The translations under genes and the position numbers were made by a program. A DNA stretch of 37,307 nt from Neonectria sp. B-13 (Eukaryota > Ascomycota > Sordariomycetes > Hypocreales > Nectriaceae). The notes beneath the pieces were generated by a model. It worked only from the letters and a program-made list of their open reading frames with translations, was not told the origin of the DNA and did not search any database. Positions 1 through 10,361 of the stretch are shown here, piece by piece (positions within the stretch are counted from its first letter, which is position 1; each line of letters opens with the position of its first letter). The stretch covers positions 847 to 38,153 of the forward strand of contig NOKP01000086.1 in the NCBI GenBank assembly GCA_002682825.1. The letters are read 5' to 3'.

Positions 1-849
1 TGCTTCTTTCGTCGCCCCCTTCTGTCTCATCTTGCTCTCCAGCTGCCCCCCATCTCTTGATGTAAACCACATCTGCCCCGTGAGCTCGAGTCGAGGTACC
101 TACCTTGGATCATCATGATCAGTGAGTGCCCCCATTCCTTCCCAGTTGCGAGTCTCCCTCATCACTCTATCTCTTCCTTTTCTCACCCCCCCCTGTTGAT
201 CTGGCATGCGAAAGTGGCTCCTCCCCCATCAATTCTCGCCCACCTATGCTTCTCTCCCCTCCTACGCCTGCGACAAGCCTCTCTCTAACTCGCTCTGCTG
301 TATGTAGCTGTATGTACTAATGAATGAACTGACTGCCAAGTCCTTCAAAATGAACGCCATGTTACCCTTGGCGTTGATCACAGATGGGCCATGGCAGTCT
401 GTTCATTTGAGGTAACTCGGACGGGACTTGGTGGGACGGATCATAGGTCGATGGTCCGGGACATTCGCTGCCGGCTTCTGAATCAGAGGATAATCGACTT
501 TCACTCTCCGCCACCGGGAATCACGGGAGGAATCAAGACTGCAGATGCGACTGCAGCTAAACTGCAGAGCCCAAAGCATCTATTGCGTACAATGCTGCGA
601 TGTGCGCAGACGATGTACGAGGAGATACATCCTCGTTGTTCGTCCCCACTGCTGCAGCTCCTCCCTCGGCGCCATCACCATCACCTTGCGGATTTCCTCT
701 CCTTCTCCCTTGCGACCACCTGATTCTCCCCTCCTTTATTTGTATTTTTTACTTCACCAAATAATTATTACTCTGGACTTAAACACATTTGGTTCTTAAA
801 TCGATCTTCTGCATCAAATGGCCTAACCGAGAGCCTAACCGAGAGAGAT
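1..849. other. Upstream region of EOS1, no gene recognised
   Basis: This stretch is pyrimidine-rich on the plus strand and carries only short open frames of low-complexity composition. It probably holds the promoter and 5' untranslated region of the EOS1 gene that starts at 850. A perfect 12-bp direct repeat, GCCTAACCGAGA, occurs at 821-832 and 833-844, ending five bases before the proposed ATG. Positions 1-1448 are the only part of the left half that has no mirror copy in the window. Confidence 0.5.
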
Positions 850-1941
850 ATGGCCAACCTCCCCCCCTTCCATCGGGGCTCCTCTACAGGCCACTTTCCA
901 CTACCTCCACAACCTCCCGCGCCTGCGACTTCGAACCCAACAACGACGACTTCAGCGATAGCTCCCTCCTCCTCCCCGAACGCCGCCGCCCCCGTACATC
1001 CTTCTTTCCACCAACCCCGTACCGCCATCGTCTTAGACGTAACCACACCATGGCATCCATGGCTCTTCGTCCTGCGTCTCGTTTCCGTCTTCCCCGCGCT
1101 CCGGTGGGGTCTACCCTCGGCGCTCCAGCTGTTGTTGCACCTACTACCGGGTCCGGAGCTCGTTGTTATTGTGCCGTCGGCGGCGGGAGGAACCCAGGGG
1201 TTGACTGTTGAGGCGGATGCGCGGTATGCCCTTACCGAGACTGGTCTCACGACTATATGGGTGCGTTTTCATGCGGAGAAGCTTGCTGTACCTGAAGCAA
1301 CTACAAAAGGAGGTGGAAGAAAGAATAAAATGCTGATTAGGCGGATGGTTCTAGTGTTTCGCGTCGGGATATTTCTCATTCTTCTTTACGGACTGCTTGA
1401 TGTCTCGATGGTAAGTTCCTGACATAGATTCCCCTTGGCACTCTCAATGATATCACGAAAGACAGCTTAATCTGACAACTGGTGCAGGCTCATCAAGTAC
1501 ACTCCCCAAGCGACAATGGTCCGTCTCCTCAGCATCAACGCCTGCAACGCCTACCTCACAGCTGGCGTCATCTCCCTTGCAGGCGGCTCCCAAGACCCCC
1601 GTCTCCTCCTACCAGGCTGGATCGGCATAGCCACCGTACGTTCCCCCTCACCTTCATCCGCAACAAATATCCCGTCCATTAACATCGCCCTGCAGACCCT
1701 TAACCTATTGTACCGCATCACCCACCAAAAGATCAACATCGGCAAGGAGCCGTCCACATTCATCAACGTCTCCTCTATGGCCAGCTTCCTTAGCATGGTG
1801 ACCTTGTTGGCCCACATGCACCTATACACTCCGGACTACCCCCAGATACCCCTCATCTCCTCGGGGCGGCGCAGCTGGGACGAGGCGTTGCGCATGATCA
1901 CGCAAGTCCGGGGGAGTATCGAGTATCTTGAAGGATTGTGA
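850..1941 (+). CDS. EOS1: EOS1-family N-glycosylation protein, four exons
   Basis: Proposed exons are 850-1260, 1355-1410, 1488-1635 and 1696-1941, giving 286 residues and ending in TGA. All junctions are in frame: donors GTGCGT, GTAAGT and GTACGT, acceptors TTCTAG, GTGCAG and CTGCAG. The first 55 residues are Pro/Ser/Thr-rich. Then come hydrophobic stretches near 68-100, 138-156, 168-186, 193-212 and 230-247, so it is a polytopic membrane protein. The order TPWHPWLF, TTIW-CFASGYFSFFF, LMSRWLIKYTP, RLLSINACNAYLT and DPRLLLPGWIGIATTL is what I recognise from fungal EOS1 (ER membrane protein linked to N-glycosylation and oxidative-stress tolerance in yeast). Length suits the family. Exon 1 supports only weak similarity in its N-terminal part. 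The third intron is 60 bp and open, so its retention cannot be ruled out. The family call is from memory of the pattern, not a search. Confidence 0.82.
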
Positions 1942-2664
1942 CGATAAACCTCTGTATTTCTGTATGAGATTGTACCTCGGCACGCCGGCATGTGCATCCG
2001 CAAAGTCTTATCCAACCTCGCTGATTTACAAATCGGCAAGCAGGCGGGACCCAAGTGACAGAAGCAGGAGCAATCAAAGTCAATTCAATCAAGTTTGGGG
2101 ATTAGTAGATAATGAGCATTGCATACTCAGCCTCCCCTCAGTGCTTCAATTTGTCTTATTAGGCGTCGACCTCAGGGATCTAAGAATCTGAGGCAGTCCC
2201 AATAATTTACTTCCCACGCAGCCAGAAGAAACCTCGCGGTTTTCGGTGGACAAAACTGTAAACAGCCAATTAGACCCTCTACAGCCCATTGTCGGACTGT
2301 CTCGTTATGGAATTCTAATCTCAGTTTTGATGCTTTTTGTGACTTTTGTTGCCACGAATACCATGGCCCGAGATCGAGAATATTGAGTTGGATCGTGCGG
2401 TGCAATCTCTTCCAAAGACAGTCTCAGCTTCCAGCTCTGGGCAACAAATTGACATGTGCAGGTGTGGCGAAGTCCAATGCAATGGGTGAACATATATGCG
2501 TCTTCGCTGGTGTCGGATCACGTCATAAAGCTATATTTTTGAAGGAATGCACGAGTTTGAGCTCGAGAAGACGATCCATTCCACTTAGTTTGCACGATTT
2601 TGCAGCAGAGGCCTGAAATGATGCTTGGAAATGATACGACGTGAGTGCGGCGCGAGGGTCGTTG
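1942..2664. other. Intergenic, nothing recognised
   Basis: Between the EOS1 stop codon and the HeLo relic I find only short, unrelated open frames on both strands and no repeat or RNA gene. It probably contains the EOS1 3' untranslated region and terminator and the lost 3' part of the HeLo gene. Mirror copy at 36092-36814. Confidence 0.4.
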
Positions 2665-3244
2665 TTAAAGGCTTGGAAGGTCGGTATCGGCTTTTCTCTT
2701 TGCGATTATCGTGGGAAAAGATGTCGATACGATGTCAGATGAAAGGTCGTCAATTAGTAAAGGTGCGGCGATTGAGAGCGTGTCGCTCCTCGCAGCACCA
2801 GGAGGTCGGGGGCGCGTACCCTGCACTGCATCGACGGGCACCAAGTTGTACAGTTGAGCGCCCGTCGTCTTGCGCCGTGAGGCCGGGCCGGGGCGAGCCC
2901 AACGAGACGTCATCACCTGGCGTCGCGGCCCGGTTGGAACGGTGTACAGACGCATCGCCGGCACCACAGAGGGTATTAATGGTCTGGAAAATATCCTGTA
3001 CCGCCGCAGATATATCGCGGTCGTCGAAAGCAGGTTGATGGTCTTCCGACAGCGCCTTCTCGTTGAACCCTACACGTCGACCCCATTTCTCAAGGCGGAC
3101 CTTGGCAGCCTTGAACCTGGTAACTAGTACGTGCGAGTCGGACCCGAATGATCGGTAGGTCTGCACCTTGTCCACTGCCTCTAGGCAGGAGCTGAAGAGG
3201 CCCGCAGGCCCAATGACTCCGACGGCGAAGCTAATAGGCTCTAT
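2665..3244 (-). pseudogene. HeLo (HET-s-like prion-inhibition) domain relic, start codon lost
   Basis: Read on the minus strand from 3244 the frame runs EPISFAVGVIG, then a Leu/Ala-rich helix, DKVQTYRSFGSDSHVL, RFKAAKVRLEKWGRRVGF and DDRDISAAVQDIF. This is the order of the N-terminal HeLo domain of HET-s-like proteins, fungal cell-death effectors or NLR signalling domains. The codon where the initiator belongs is ATA (3242-3244), a G-to-A change of the RIP type. Near residue 115 the conserved reading jumps to another frame, where LYNLVPVDA, typical of the HeLo C-terminal part, appears before a stop near 2666. The product is therefore both unstarted and frameshifted. Downstream I see no NACHT, NB-ARC or amyloid motif. 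It lies 47 bp from the helicase relic, in divergent orientation. Seen: motifs and ATA; known: family; inferred: non-functional. Confidence 0.75.
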
Positions 3245-3291
3245 GGAGGTGCGATCGATGGATGCGATGGGTTTGATGGGCTTGAGCTGAG

Positions 3292-4271
3292 GTGGAAGGC
3301 GGTCGCACTCGAATGGTGCGTAAAAACAAGGCTTGTGAAATCGATGACGAAGCGCCTCTGGATGACAAGGTGATCGATGGAAAGATGTGTGTTTCCACTA
3401 TCCACCAGTTCAAAGGCAGTGAGCGTGATCTGATCATTCTCTTTGGCATGGACTCCTCTTTTTTTTATAGGTATTTTGGCCGTAATCTTCTGGACGACAG
3501 CTGCCCCAATGAGGTTTTTGTGGCTCTTATCCGTGCCATGAAACAGCTTGTCTTAGTCCACGATGAGGACAAGAAGTTTATGCCTTTTGTATCTGTAGAA
3601 GCTCTGTACGAAACTGCCGAGGTTGTTAATATGATAAGCAAGCAAGCAAAAATTGTACTGCCAAACGCACCTAGCCGGCCTTTGGAGCTTAGACTTACTC
3701 TGCCGTCTTCAAACGGCATCTAAGACATAACCTGACACATATGGGCGAATCTCTTAATGAAATCGTCAAGCATTACCTATGTATCCAATAGCTCTTGCTG
3801 CCTCTACCTGGGAAGGAGCACATTGATATACGAAATGTTATGCCTTCAGACCTAAAAAAGGGATTCCATGAAGCTGTGGGCGATATAAATGGTCTTGTCG
3901 TTGTTGCAGCCTTTGAGTACAATGTCACTGGAACGCTAAATACGCTCGGTCTTGACCAAAGTACTATTGATGCAATACCTCCAGTCTGTCCGCAGTAGCG
4001 TATCTCCTGGCTTTGTTGACACGCGTGTGAATATGAGGCTTGCCTCTCGGGCTATCTACCGCGCTCTATCCAGATGAAAAAACACAAATTCGACTGGATC
4101 AAGCCTGGAGACCTTGCCCTAGCCCGGAGTCGACTCCAAAGAGAACTGAGAGATCTAGCCGGAAATCTTAGGTTTGAGGTTGAAGCCGAGCAAGATTTTA
4201 GCATTGGTAATAAAAAATCCCGACTTCAAGGTCGACCAAAGCAGCCGGATCCAAGCGATGATCTGATGTAA
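3292..4271 (+). pseudogene. Decayed SF1 (UvrD-like) helicase C-terminal part
   Basis: The first frame (3292-3723) contains STIHQFKGSERDL followed by FGMDSS, matching helicase motif V of UvrD/Rep-type superfamily 1 enzymes, and NEVFVALIRAMKQLVLVHDE, matching motif VI with Ile where Thr or Ser is usual. Similarity resumes in another frame from about 3742 (ESLNEIVKHYL, IDIRNVMPSDLKKGF, FDWIKPGDLALARSRLQ) to 4271. That frame is broken by TAG at 3789, TAG at 3996 and TGA at 4017. There are thus one frameshift near 3720-3742 and at least three stops. The N-terminal Walker A half is absent. The 5' breakpoint lies at about 3292-3340. It is a fragment of a larger fungal helicase gene that is not intact here. 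The exact subfamily is uncertain. Confidence 0.72.
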
Positions 4272-4813
4272 GCTTTTGCAGTGCGGGTGGAGAATGGCAG
4301 CGGATAAAAGAAACGACAGCCATTGCAACCCAAGGCTGGATTAAGTGCTGATTAAATGATTTCTGCATCTTTCATGCCGCAGCACTATACATATAATACT
4401 ATATGAAAAGCGTAGACAGTCATCCTTGGCAGTCGACTGCCAGCAAGAGCGAGTGTGGTCCGGTGCGAAACGAGTTAGACTCCAAGGCGTCCTTCCAGCG
4501 ACACAGCCCCAAGCCGGACAAGCGATTATCCTGTCGAAGAAAAGAAAAGAACCAAAAGAGAAAAAAAGAAGAAGAAAAAAGAAAACACTTCATTTAATCC
4601 AAAACGGAACTTCTCCATCACAAGGGTGATTACTATGCCAAGGCACCCTGACTTGCTCAACAGGAATATCGTCCACCGTCGCCCCGATAGGAGTAGCAAG
4701 GCTGACTGCTCACAGTCGGTTTTGCCATTGCATCCGATGTTTTAGCAGCAATCAAAACCTTATGGCCTGGCTATGATCAGCAGAAAGAAACGCAGAGTTC
4801 CCTAGGAGTCTAA
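4272..4813. other. Intergenic with purine-rich tract
   Basis: No gene recognised. Positions 4536-4585 form a run of A and G on the plus strand interrupted only by CC at 4552-4553. The short Lys-rich open frames here are a consequence of that tract. The region separates the helicase relic from the 3' end of the Clr5 gene. Mirror copy at 33943-34484. Confidence 0.45.
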
Positions 4814-5460
4814 TTAGATCTTACCTTGCCTCTTGCTAGAGCGAGGTGGCCTTCTTTGAGGCGTACCCTTCCTGTTCTTGCTCGAGTTCTTGTAGAAACG
4901 CCAAGACACGAACTTCTCCGTGTACATATTTCTGCTATTGTATCATCAGAATCACCAACTCAGAAGCCCAGGCTCGGGGACACCCACGACGCTACGAATT
5001 GATGCTCATCTTCCATCACAGCCATGGTTGTAGCGAGAGTCTCATTCTCGAAGATATAGAGCCTGTGAATTGCCTCCTTGTGTTTTTCCCAGGTGGCCTT
5101 GGACGGCGTCCAGCGCCGTCTCTCGGCTGAGTTCGTCTGTGCCTCCGGGGAGAGAGCGGTGCTGTTCGCTGGAGTCTGCGTCGCTGCGTCTACTTTTAAC
5201 GAGGGCAAGAGCGTGGATTGGGGCTCAAGGAAGGTAGATGGTAGGTCTAGGTGGAAGCCGTTAGATGCGTGACCTGAGTCTAGAGCCAAGGTCGTGATAT
5301 ATTCGTAGGGCGGCATGAATAGAGAGGGTTGAACAAACGCCCCGCAGTCGTAGATTGAATCTGGGTAACTGGCCCATTCCATCATTTCCAGCCAGGGGTT
5401 TGCTTGCGCTGCTTCGTGCTCTGCAAGCGAGCTCATCATATTGAATGTTGACATATCCAT
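4814..5460 (-). CDS. Clr5-domain protein, two exons
   Basis: Exon 1 is 5460 down to 4988 and exon 2 is 4931 down to 4814; the 56-bp intron (4932-4987) has donor GTGGGT and acceptor AGCAG and joins in phase to give 196 residues. Residues about 117-172 read RRWTPSKATWEKHKEAI, RLY, METHIONINE-acidic MEDEHQF and, after the splice, MYTEKFVSWRFYKNSSK. This matches the Clr5 domain, a Myb-like fungal domain named after fission yeast Clr5 (cryptic loci regulator). The ungapped match across the splice is the main evidence for the intron. The tail (KNRKGTPQRRPPRSSKR) is strongly basic, consistent with nucleic-acid binding or nuclear import. Most Clr5 domains sit at the N-terminus, while here about 115 residues of acidic, Pro-rich sequence precede it. 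A further intron could start at GTAAGA (minus strand, near 4824) and extend the C-terminus. Role probably regulatory; target unknown. Confidence 0.78.
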
Positions 5461-5613
5461 CTCTGCTTCCTAATAGAAGGGATGTCTACCACCACAAGGG
5501 GTCTGTTTTATGCGGTCCTAGTTGGTGGTAATAACGGCAAAGGTAATGATGGCAATGACAAGGAGTTGTTGCCTGGGCTTTCGCGGTGGCATCGACAAGG
5601 CCAGCGCGGGGGG

Positions 5614-6097
5614 ATGGCAAACCCCGAAACACCATCCACGTCAAGTTCCTCAGCCTCGGTTTTGCTTGGCACGCCATTAATGTCTTACCATACCCTCCGG
5701 GGAGATGTTCTCTCTTTAATCCCACGTAAGTTCTGTCTTATCCCGGCTGTTCACAGAGAAACCTATTCACCAATGCTGAGGTAGTCTCAGACATGCATTT
5801 CAGCTACATCAGTCCAGGCTTAGGGACTGTCACCAAGTTTCTCTTATTGGCTTCTCCAGAAGAAAGCCCGCCAAAGTCCCAAGTTAGACTTCCCACAATA
5901 CTCTCCGTCTCCAATGAGGAGGCCAGGAGCTGTATTGCATATTTCGGGGGCAAGGATCAAGGTAAGACATCTCACTGAATAGACTCAATCAACAAGTAGT
6001 CACAGACCGGTTTAATTCTGTCTCACTGTTGCATTGCAAAAAGATTATCACAGCAGTTTTCCAGCCATCAAGCCACCCTCCATTGTACAATGGCTAA
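5614..6097 (+). CDS. Candidate three-exon gene, function unknown
   Basis: Exons 5614-5725, 5791-5961 and 6006-6097 join in phase through introns of 65 bp (GTAAGT...CTCAG) and 44 bp (GTAAGA...CACAG) to give 124 residues ending in TAA. The N-terminus is Ser/Thr-rich (PETPSTSSSSASVLL); the middle includes YISPGLGTVTKFLLLAS and RLPTILSVSNEEARSCI. I recognise no family. An upstream in-frame ATG at 5482 would add 44 residues but would leave only 21 bp to the divergent Clr5 start; the ATG at 5614 leaves 153 bp, a more plausible shared promoter. The splice model was chosen because it keeps the frame, so it is partly circular. It could equally be untranslated or a relic. Confidence 0.3.
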
Positions 6098-8660
6098 CGC
6101 ACAAGCTTGACACAGAATTTATGCACCACATACCATGATCAGCTTGCTATTACCTATACAAGAAAAGCCATGTTCTTTGTGCTCCCCTAGTGTCTCCGAA
6201 TATAGAGTGATCACTTCTCTTGAAAAGAAATTGCAATGCGCTTAAACTTGCAACTCTGAGATAGCTATGATAACGATCAGTCTACACTATTAGGATAAAT
6301 AGAGCTGATGCCGGCCAATAAAGTCTTTCTCTTGTTTCCCACGTTAATATTTGTTTAATAATAGAATTTTCCCCTTCTGGTTCTTCTCTTCACCTGTACG
6401 TGCCCCTTCACAAAGAGGTTGCATTGAACTTCCCTGACTGTTTTTTCAACTTAAGGCAGCCTGAAACACCCAGTGGTATGGATTACGGCAGTACCCGAAT
6501 GATTGTTAGTTCTACCAACCGATATGACGTACGTGCATAGCCCAAACCAACCCCAGCGTTAGGTTGTACCCGTCTTTGAGGCGCAGCGTCGGTTGGTATC
6601 TCTGTCAAACGAAGCTCCCAGCCAGGCGAAAGGACGAATGATGAAAATGTGGCTCTCACAATCCGCCGAAAGCGACCCGTTCCACGGACTTGCCCCTCTG
6701 ATGGGGGGACAAAACTGTGGCAAAAGCAAAGAGCACGCCTAAAATGTGACGAGTCGAGTTGTCTTGTGGGACCCAATGATGTGATGTACTATTCAATCAA
6801 AGCGGTCACGCTCACCGCCCTGCTTCCGTGTCTTAAGCCTCTTGTTGGATAGCGTACGGCACATTCGATCAAGCTGATAGGGATCAATACGATGTGGAGC
6901 CCAAAGATGATTGTCTTGATCAAGGATGCTTCCGGCCCCCTCTTTTCTCGAGAGGGGTTTTCTAGTCATCTGACTAAGGCTAGGATATCTGTGTACCAGA
7001 GGTTTATGCAAATTCGGGTCTTATGTCGCCACATGAGGGGTCAATCCAACACCTCTTTAAGTATCACATTATCCCGTATTGTAACTATACAGTACCATCG
7101 CAACGCGCACCCACTCAATTCTCACACTAGTAACCTAGCCAATCTATAAATTTGGTGTACATCATACTTTGATGATCTTTCTGACATGTTGCAGCTAGGA
7201 GGCAAGTTCTATTTATTGAGATATGAATCTGCCGCAGCCAGTCCATACAACATCACCCTGTCACTTATATGACGCCTCTTCTTTGACCCCTACACCGAGC
7301 AGTAGTGACACAAGTTTGCTTTTGCATTTTGTAATAGAGTCCATTATCCTTGCCTCCCTCAAGTAGTCTAAAAGGGTTGCAACTAAAGCTGATTTGGCCA
7401 TGCTAGTTTTCGGCACAACCACAATTGCAAATAGGTTTGTAGTCTAACTCTTCGACTTTGCATTAGATTATGTTGTCACTCACATTCTTGGTTGGTGGCA
7501 TCCTTGCGGTGACTTGTTTGGCGGCACAGCCAGGCTAGGCTGTGTAATCGCTAGGCCTATTCCTATTCAACTGGAGTTTATACCTCACGGCCGAGGGGAC
7601 ATGCTACGATGCCGTTTTCTCAGGAGTGTGATGGAAGCTGAGGACGAAGAGATTGGAGTCTAGCTGAGGATGATATGGAGTAATTATCGACTGATATAGG
7701 GACGAAACACAAGTCTTTTAATATGCAAACGTTTTCCAAAACCGAATATCCAGGATGAATGAGCAACGCAAGGGGACTTGTATACTAGCTACCCAATTCG
7801 AAGGACGGTTAGGTTTGTGGCGGCAGGGGTAGTAGAGTAAGGAGCAATTTCTAAAGATTGAGGGTTGCGACACAATCTGGGACACAAGAATCAGCGAGGC
7901 AAGAGTCATCTAAAAAGGTCATATTCCTACGTTCTATCTAAGAACTACGTGGTTAATATTCGAGATCTCGTAGGTACTGGGAAGTAAGATCAATACTGCG
8001 AGTACTGCTATTTAGGATAGCCCACAACCTACAGCCAACAAGACATTGTAATTCAAGAAGTCAAAAACACTACATTGGGACGTGTATGTTGTGCTGTCGT
8101 GCCAAAAAGGGGGGCTCTTGAGCTCTGTTCTCGTCAACAGAAATCACATACGACCATAGCTCTTAGAAAATACGGGATCCCGAATACGTGAATAAATCAT
8201 AGACGATAACACGGACTAGCAACTCAGGCAGGGGACCTGGATGACAGACTAGCTGGATATCGCGGTGAGCAACCACCCTCGATAACTCCTCTATCCTGTG
8301 AAGACACAGCCGAGATTCCTCTTTCATCCATCCTTTAAGAAAGCAAAGCCGTATTCGCATGACTTTAGATGCTATATCTGGGTGAACTGCACTCTGACCC
8401 ACGCTAAAGACAATTGGCGGTGACTAATGGGACTTCGGTGTGCATGAACCCTTTCTTTGGTGAAGGAGGAGGCAGAGGAAAAGGAGGTGATGAAGAGGCG
8501 TCAAAGGAGACGCGGGGTCTCGGTATAGGTCGAGTATATGGATGATGGATCGAGTTGAGGTAAAGGGGTTCAAGAGCATCACTAGAATTCATTTTAAATC
8601 ACCTTCTTTAATCGTGCTTCCGATTCAGTTGCTTGTTCCATTAGAGAAGTAAGTAACAAA
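6098..8660. other. 2.5-kb region without recognised gene
   Basis: Normal base composition, but no open frame longer than about 97 codons and no family recognised on either strand. A small stem (CCCCTCT at 6937-6943 with AGAGGGG at 6951-6957) is present. On the minus strand 8592-8404 encodes a Pro/Ser-rich 62-residue frame and 8402-8163 a 79-residue frame; both start next to each other but I cannot join them with a convincing intron. The mirror is 30096-32658. It may contain decayed genes. Confidence 0.4.
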
Positions 8661-9052
8661 TTGGAGCTGTCTTGGGAAATGGGCAAGCATGGCAGAGACC
8701 TCTTCAAACTTGGGGTGAAAGTGGGCAAAGAAATACTCGACACGCATATGGGGACACACAGAGCAGTCAGCTCCATGATCACACAGATGCGCACGGTCAA
8801 AATCTGCCTTCACGTCTGCCTCCACGCCATCAACAAAGCCGACACCGGCCAATGCCAATGCGGCCGCGGACCACAAACGGCACGACATATCCTGCTCGAG
8901 TGCAGGAACTGGATAGAAGAACGGCAAGAAATGTGGACATCAAGAGCATTTTCTGCAAATCGTTAATGGTAGTACAAGTAGCAAAGATGCTACTCAGGAC
9001 GGGACTACTTGGGCAGTTCAGAGCAGTCCCAACCACAATCTCCAGCACATAA
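8661..9052 (+). mobile_element. 3' tail of a Tad/I-type LINE ORF2, frameshifted
   Basis: The frame at 8661-8966 reads [11 protein letters not shown], then [19 protein letters not shown], then a Cys-His cluster [17 protein letters not shown] and [10 protein letters not shown]. This order (conserved QxRTGKI-like block, then CxC...HxxxxC) is the C-terminal end of the reverse transcriptase polyprotein in fungal non-LTR retrotransposons. After a stop at 8964 the similarity carries on in another frame as [15 protein letters not shown] up to TAA at 9050-9052. So one frameshift separates the two blocks. The reverse transcriptase itself is missing, as expected of a 5'-truncated LINE insertion. No clear poly-A tail was found; a minisatellite begins about 90 bp downstream. 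Confidence 0.7.
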
Positions 9053-9141
9053 AGTCGACCAGCGAGTTTGGTAAACAGAAGAAAAGGAGGACTAGGAAAG
9101 GCTTAACAAGTTAATGACACAGACCAATCCAATCCGAGTGG

Positions 9142-9541
9142 GACTAGTCAAGGTAAAACTCCCTACTGGTCAGGCATATGACTAGTCAGGATAGGACTGG
9201 TCAGGGTGGGATGGCCTCCTCGTCGAGTGCATAACTAGTCAGAGTGAGACTAGTCAGGGGAAATTATCCTACTGGTCAGGCATATGATTAGTCAGAATGG
9301 ACTGGTTGGGGTAGAATAGCCTATCGGTCAGCAGTGTGCGACTAGTCAAAGGAGAAATAACCTACTGGTCAGGGTATATGACTAGTCAGTGCAGGACCAG
9401 TCGGAGTGGGACTGGTCAGGCTGGGCTGGTCGGGGTAGAACGGCCTACCAGTCAGGTGTATGACTGGTCGGAGTAAGACTAGTCGAAGGAGAAGTACCTA
9501 CTGGTCGGGTTACGTCTGGTTAGTGTCGGACCAGTAGGTGG
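9142..9541 (+). repeat. GACTAGTC/GACTGGTC minisatellite with higher-order units
   Basis: The motif GACTAGTC or GACTGGTC with variants recurs every 15-30 bases. Longer units can be drawn, each starting GACTAGTCA or GACTAGTCG, passing a (C)CTACTGGTC block about 25 bases later and a GGCCT/AGCCT block further on: 9142-9247 (106 bp), 9248-9339 (92 bp), 9340-9476 (137 bp) and a partial unit 9477-9541. The units are diverged, unlike the two mirror arms, which are identical to each other. GACTAGTC is nearly self-complementary, so single strands could fold. Confidence 0.8.
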
Positions 9542-9899
9542 TCCATCTTTCGATCTTTGCGCTCCGTCCAGACTGGAGTCTCTTTGGGCTGGCTCCAGGC
9601 TCTTGCTAATTCGATATGCAGTGAGCTTGGCGCTCACTTGCCGATTTCTACTACCTGAAGCTTTATGTCAACTCGTGGTGCTTTGTTATATCTTGCTGTA
9701 AAGCTATGCCTTGCCGCCTTACTAGTTCCTAGGATAAGGGCTTGTTTATATTTCTCTATTCTATCTAATGGCATTCAGTGCTTAAAGTCGAGCGAAAAGG
9801 GGTATAATAAGTTTAGTTATATCTATGTTAATTCGTCTCTAAAATCTCAACCCATAAGACTAATCCTAAGACTGAATTTAAGCCCCTGCCTATAACAGG
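9542..9899. other. Transition into AT-rich block
   Basis: No gene recognised. A 76-codon open frame (9665-9895) has no recognisable similarity and its downstream half already has the TA-rich composition of the adjoining RIP block. Mirror at 28857-29214. Confidence 0.35.
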
Positions 9900-10361
9900 G
9901 GCATAGAAGCAGCACTCTTATTAGGGTTAAGGTTGTTCTAGGGCGCTTTTTCGTTTTGAGAATCTTACATATAGGTTTTAAAACTGCATTCTTATAACAA
10001 TAGGAGTAGGAAAGCTATCCTTAACTGAGGTCATATCCGAGCTATACCTACAGGGTAGGTTAGCTTGCTTTTAGTGCAAAGTTAAAGATAAATCAAGATA
10101 TAGCAAGTTCCTGCTAATTTATCTATCTTATGCCTAGCTAATGTAATACTACTAACTTCTATCCAACCAGCTTAGTGTTTAAGGCTTTAGCTTCTTCTAC
10201 CATACTGGTTTCTGTATGATTCTTCCATCTTGAACTATTATTACATTAGCTATACAAAGGATGAACATTGCTAGGTTTTTTATGCTTAGTACACTCCTAG
10301 TTGTCTTATTAGCCCATTCCTAGGTTAAGCGTCTTATGCAAATTAATTCATATAGCACTAT

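Noticed and set aside
768..1250. 160-codon open frame on the minus strand opposite EOS1 exon 1
   Set aside because: It overlaps the EOS1 exon entirely and has Arg/Gly/Ala-rich composition expected of the antisense of a GC-rich exon.
2000..3244. HET-s-type amyloid (prion-forming) motif after the HeLo domain
   Set aside because: I looked in all three frames downstream of the domain and saw no paired Asn/Gly-rich repeats of that kind.
9665..9895. 76-codon open frame beside the minisatellite
   Set aside because: No recognisable domain, and its second half has the skewed TA-rich composition of the RIP block.
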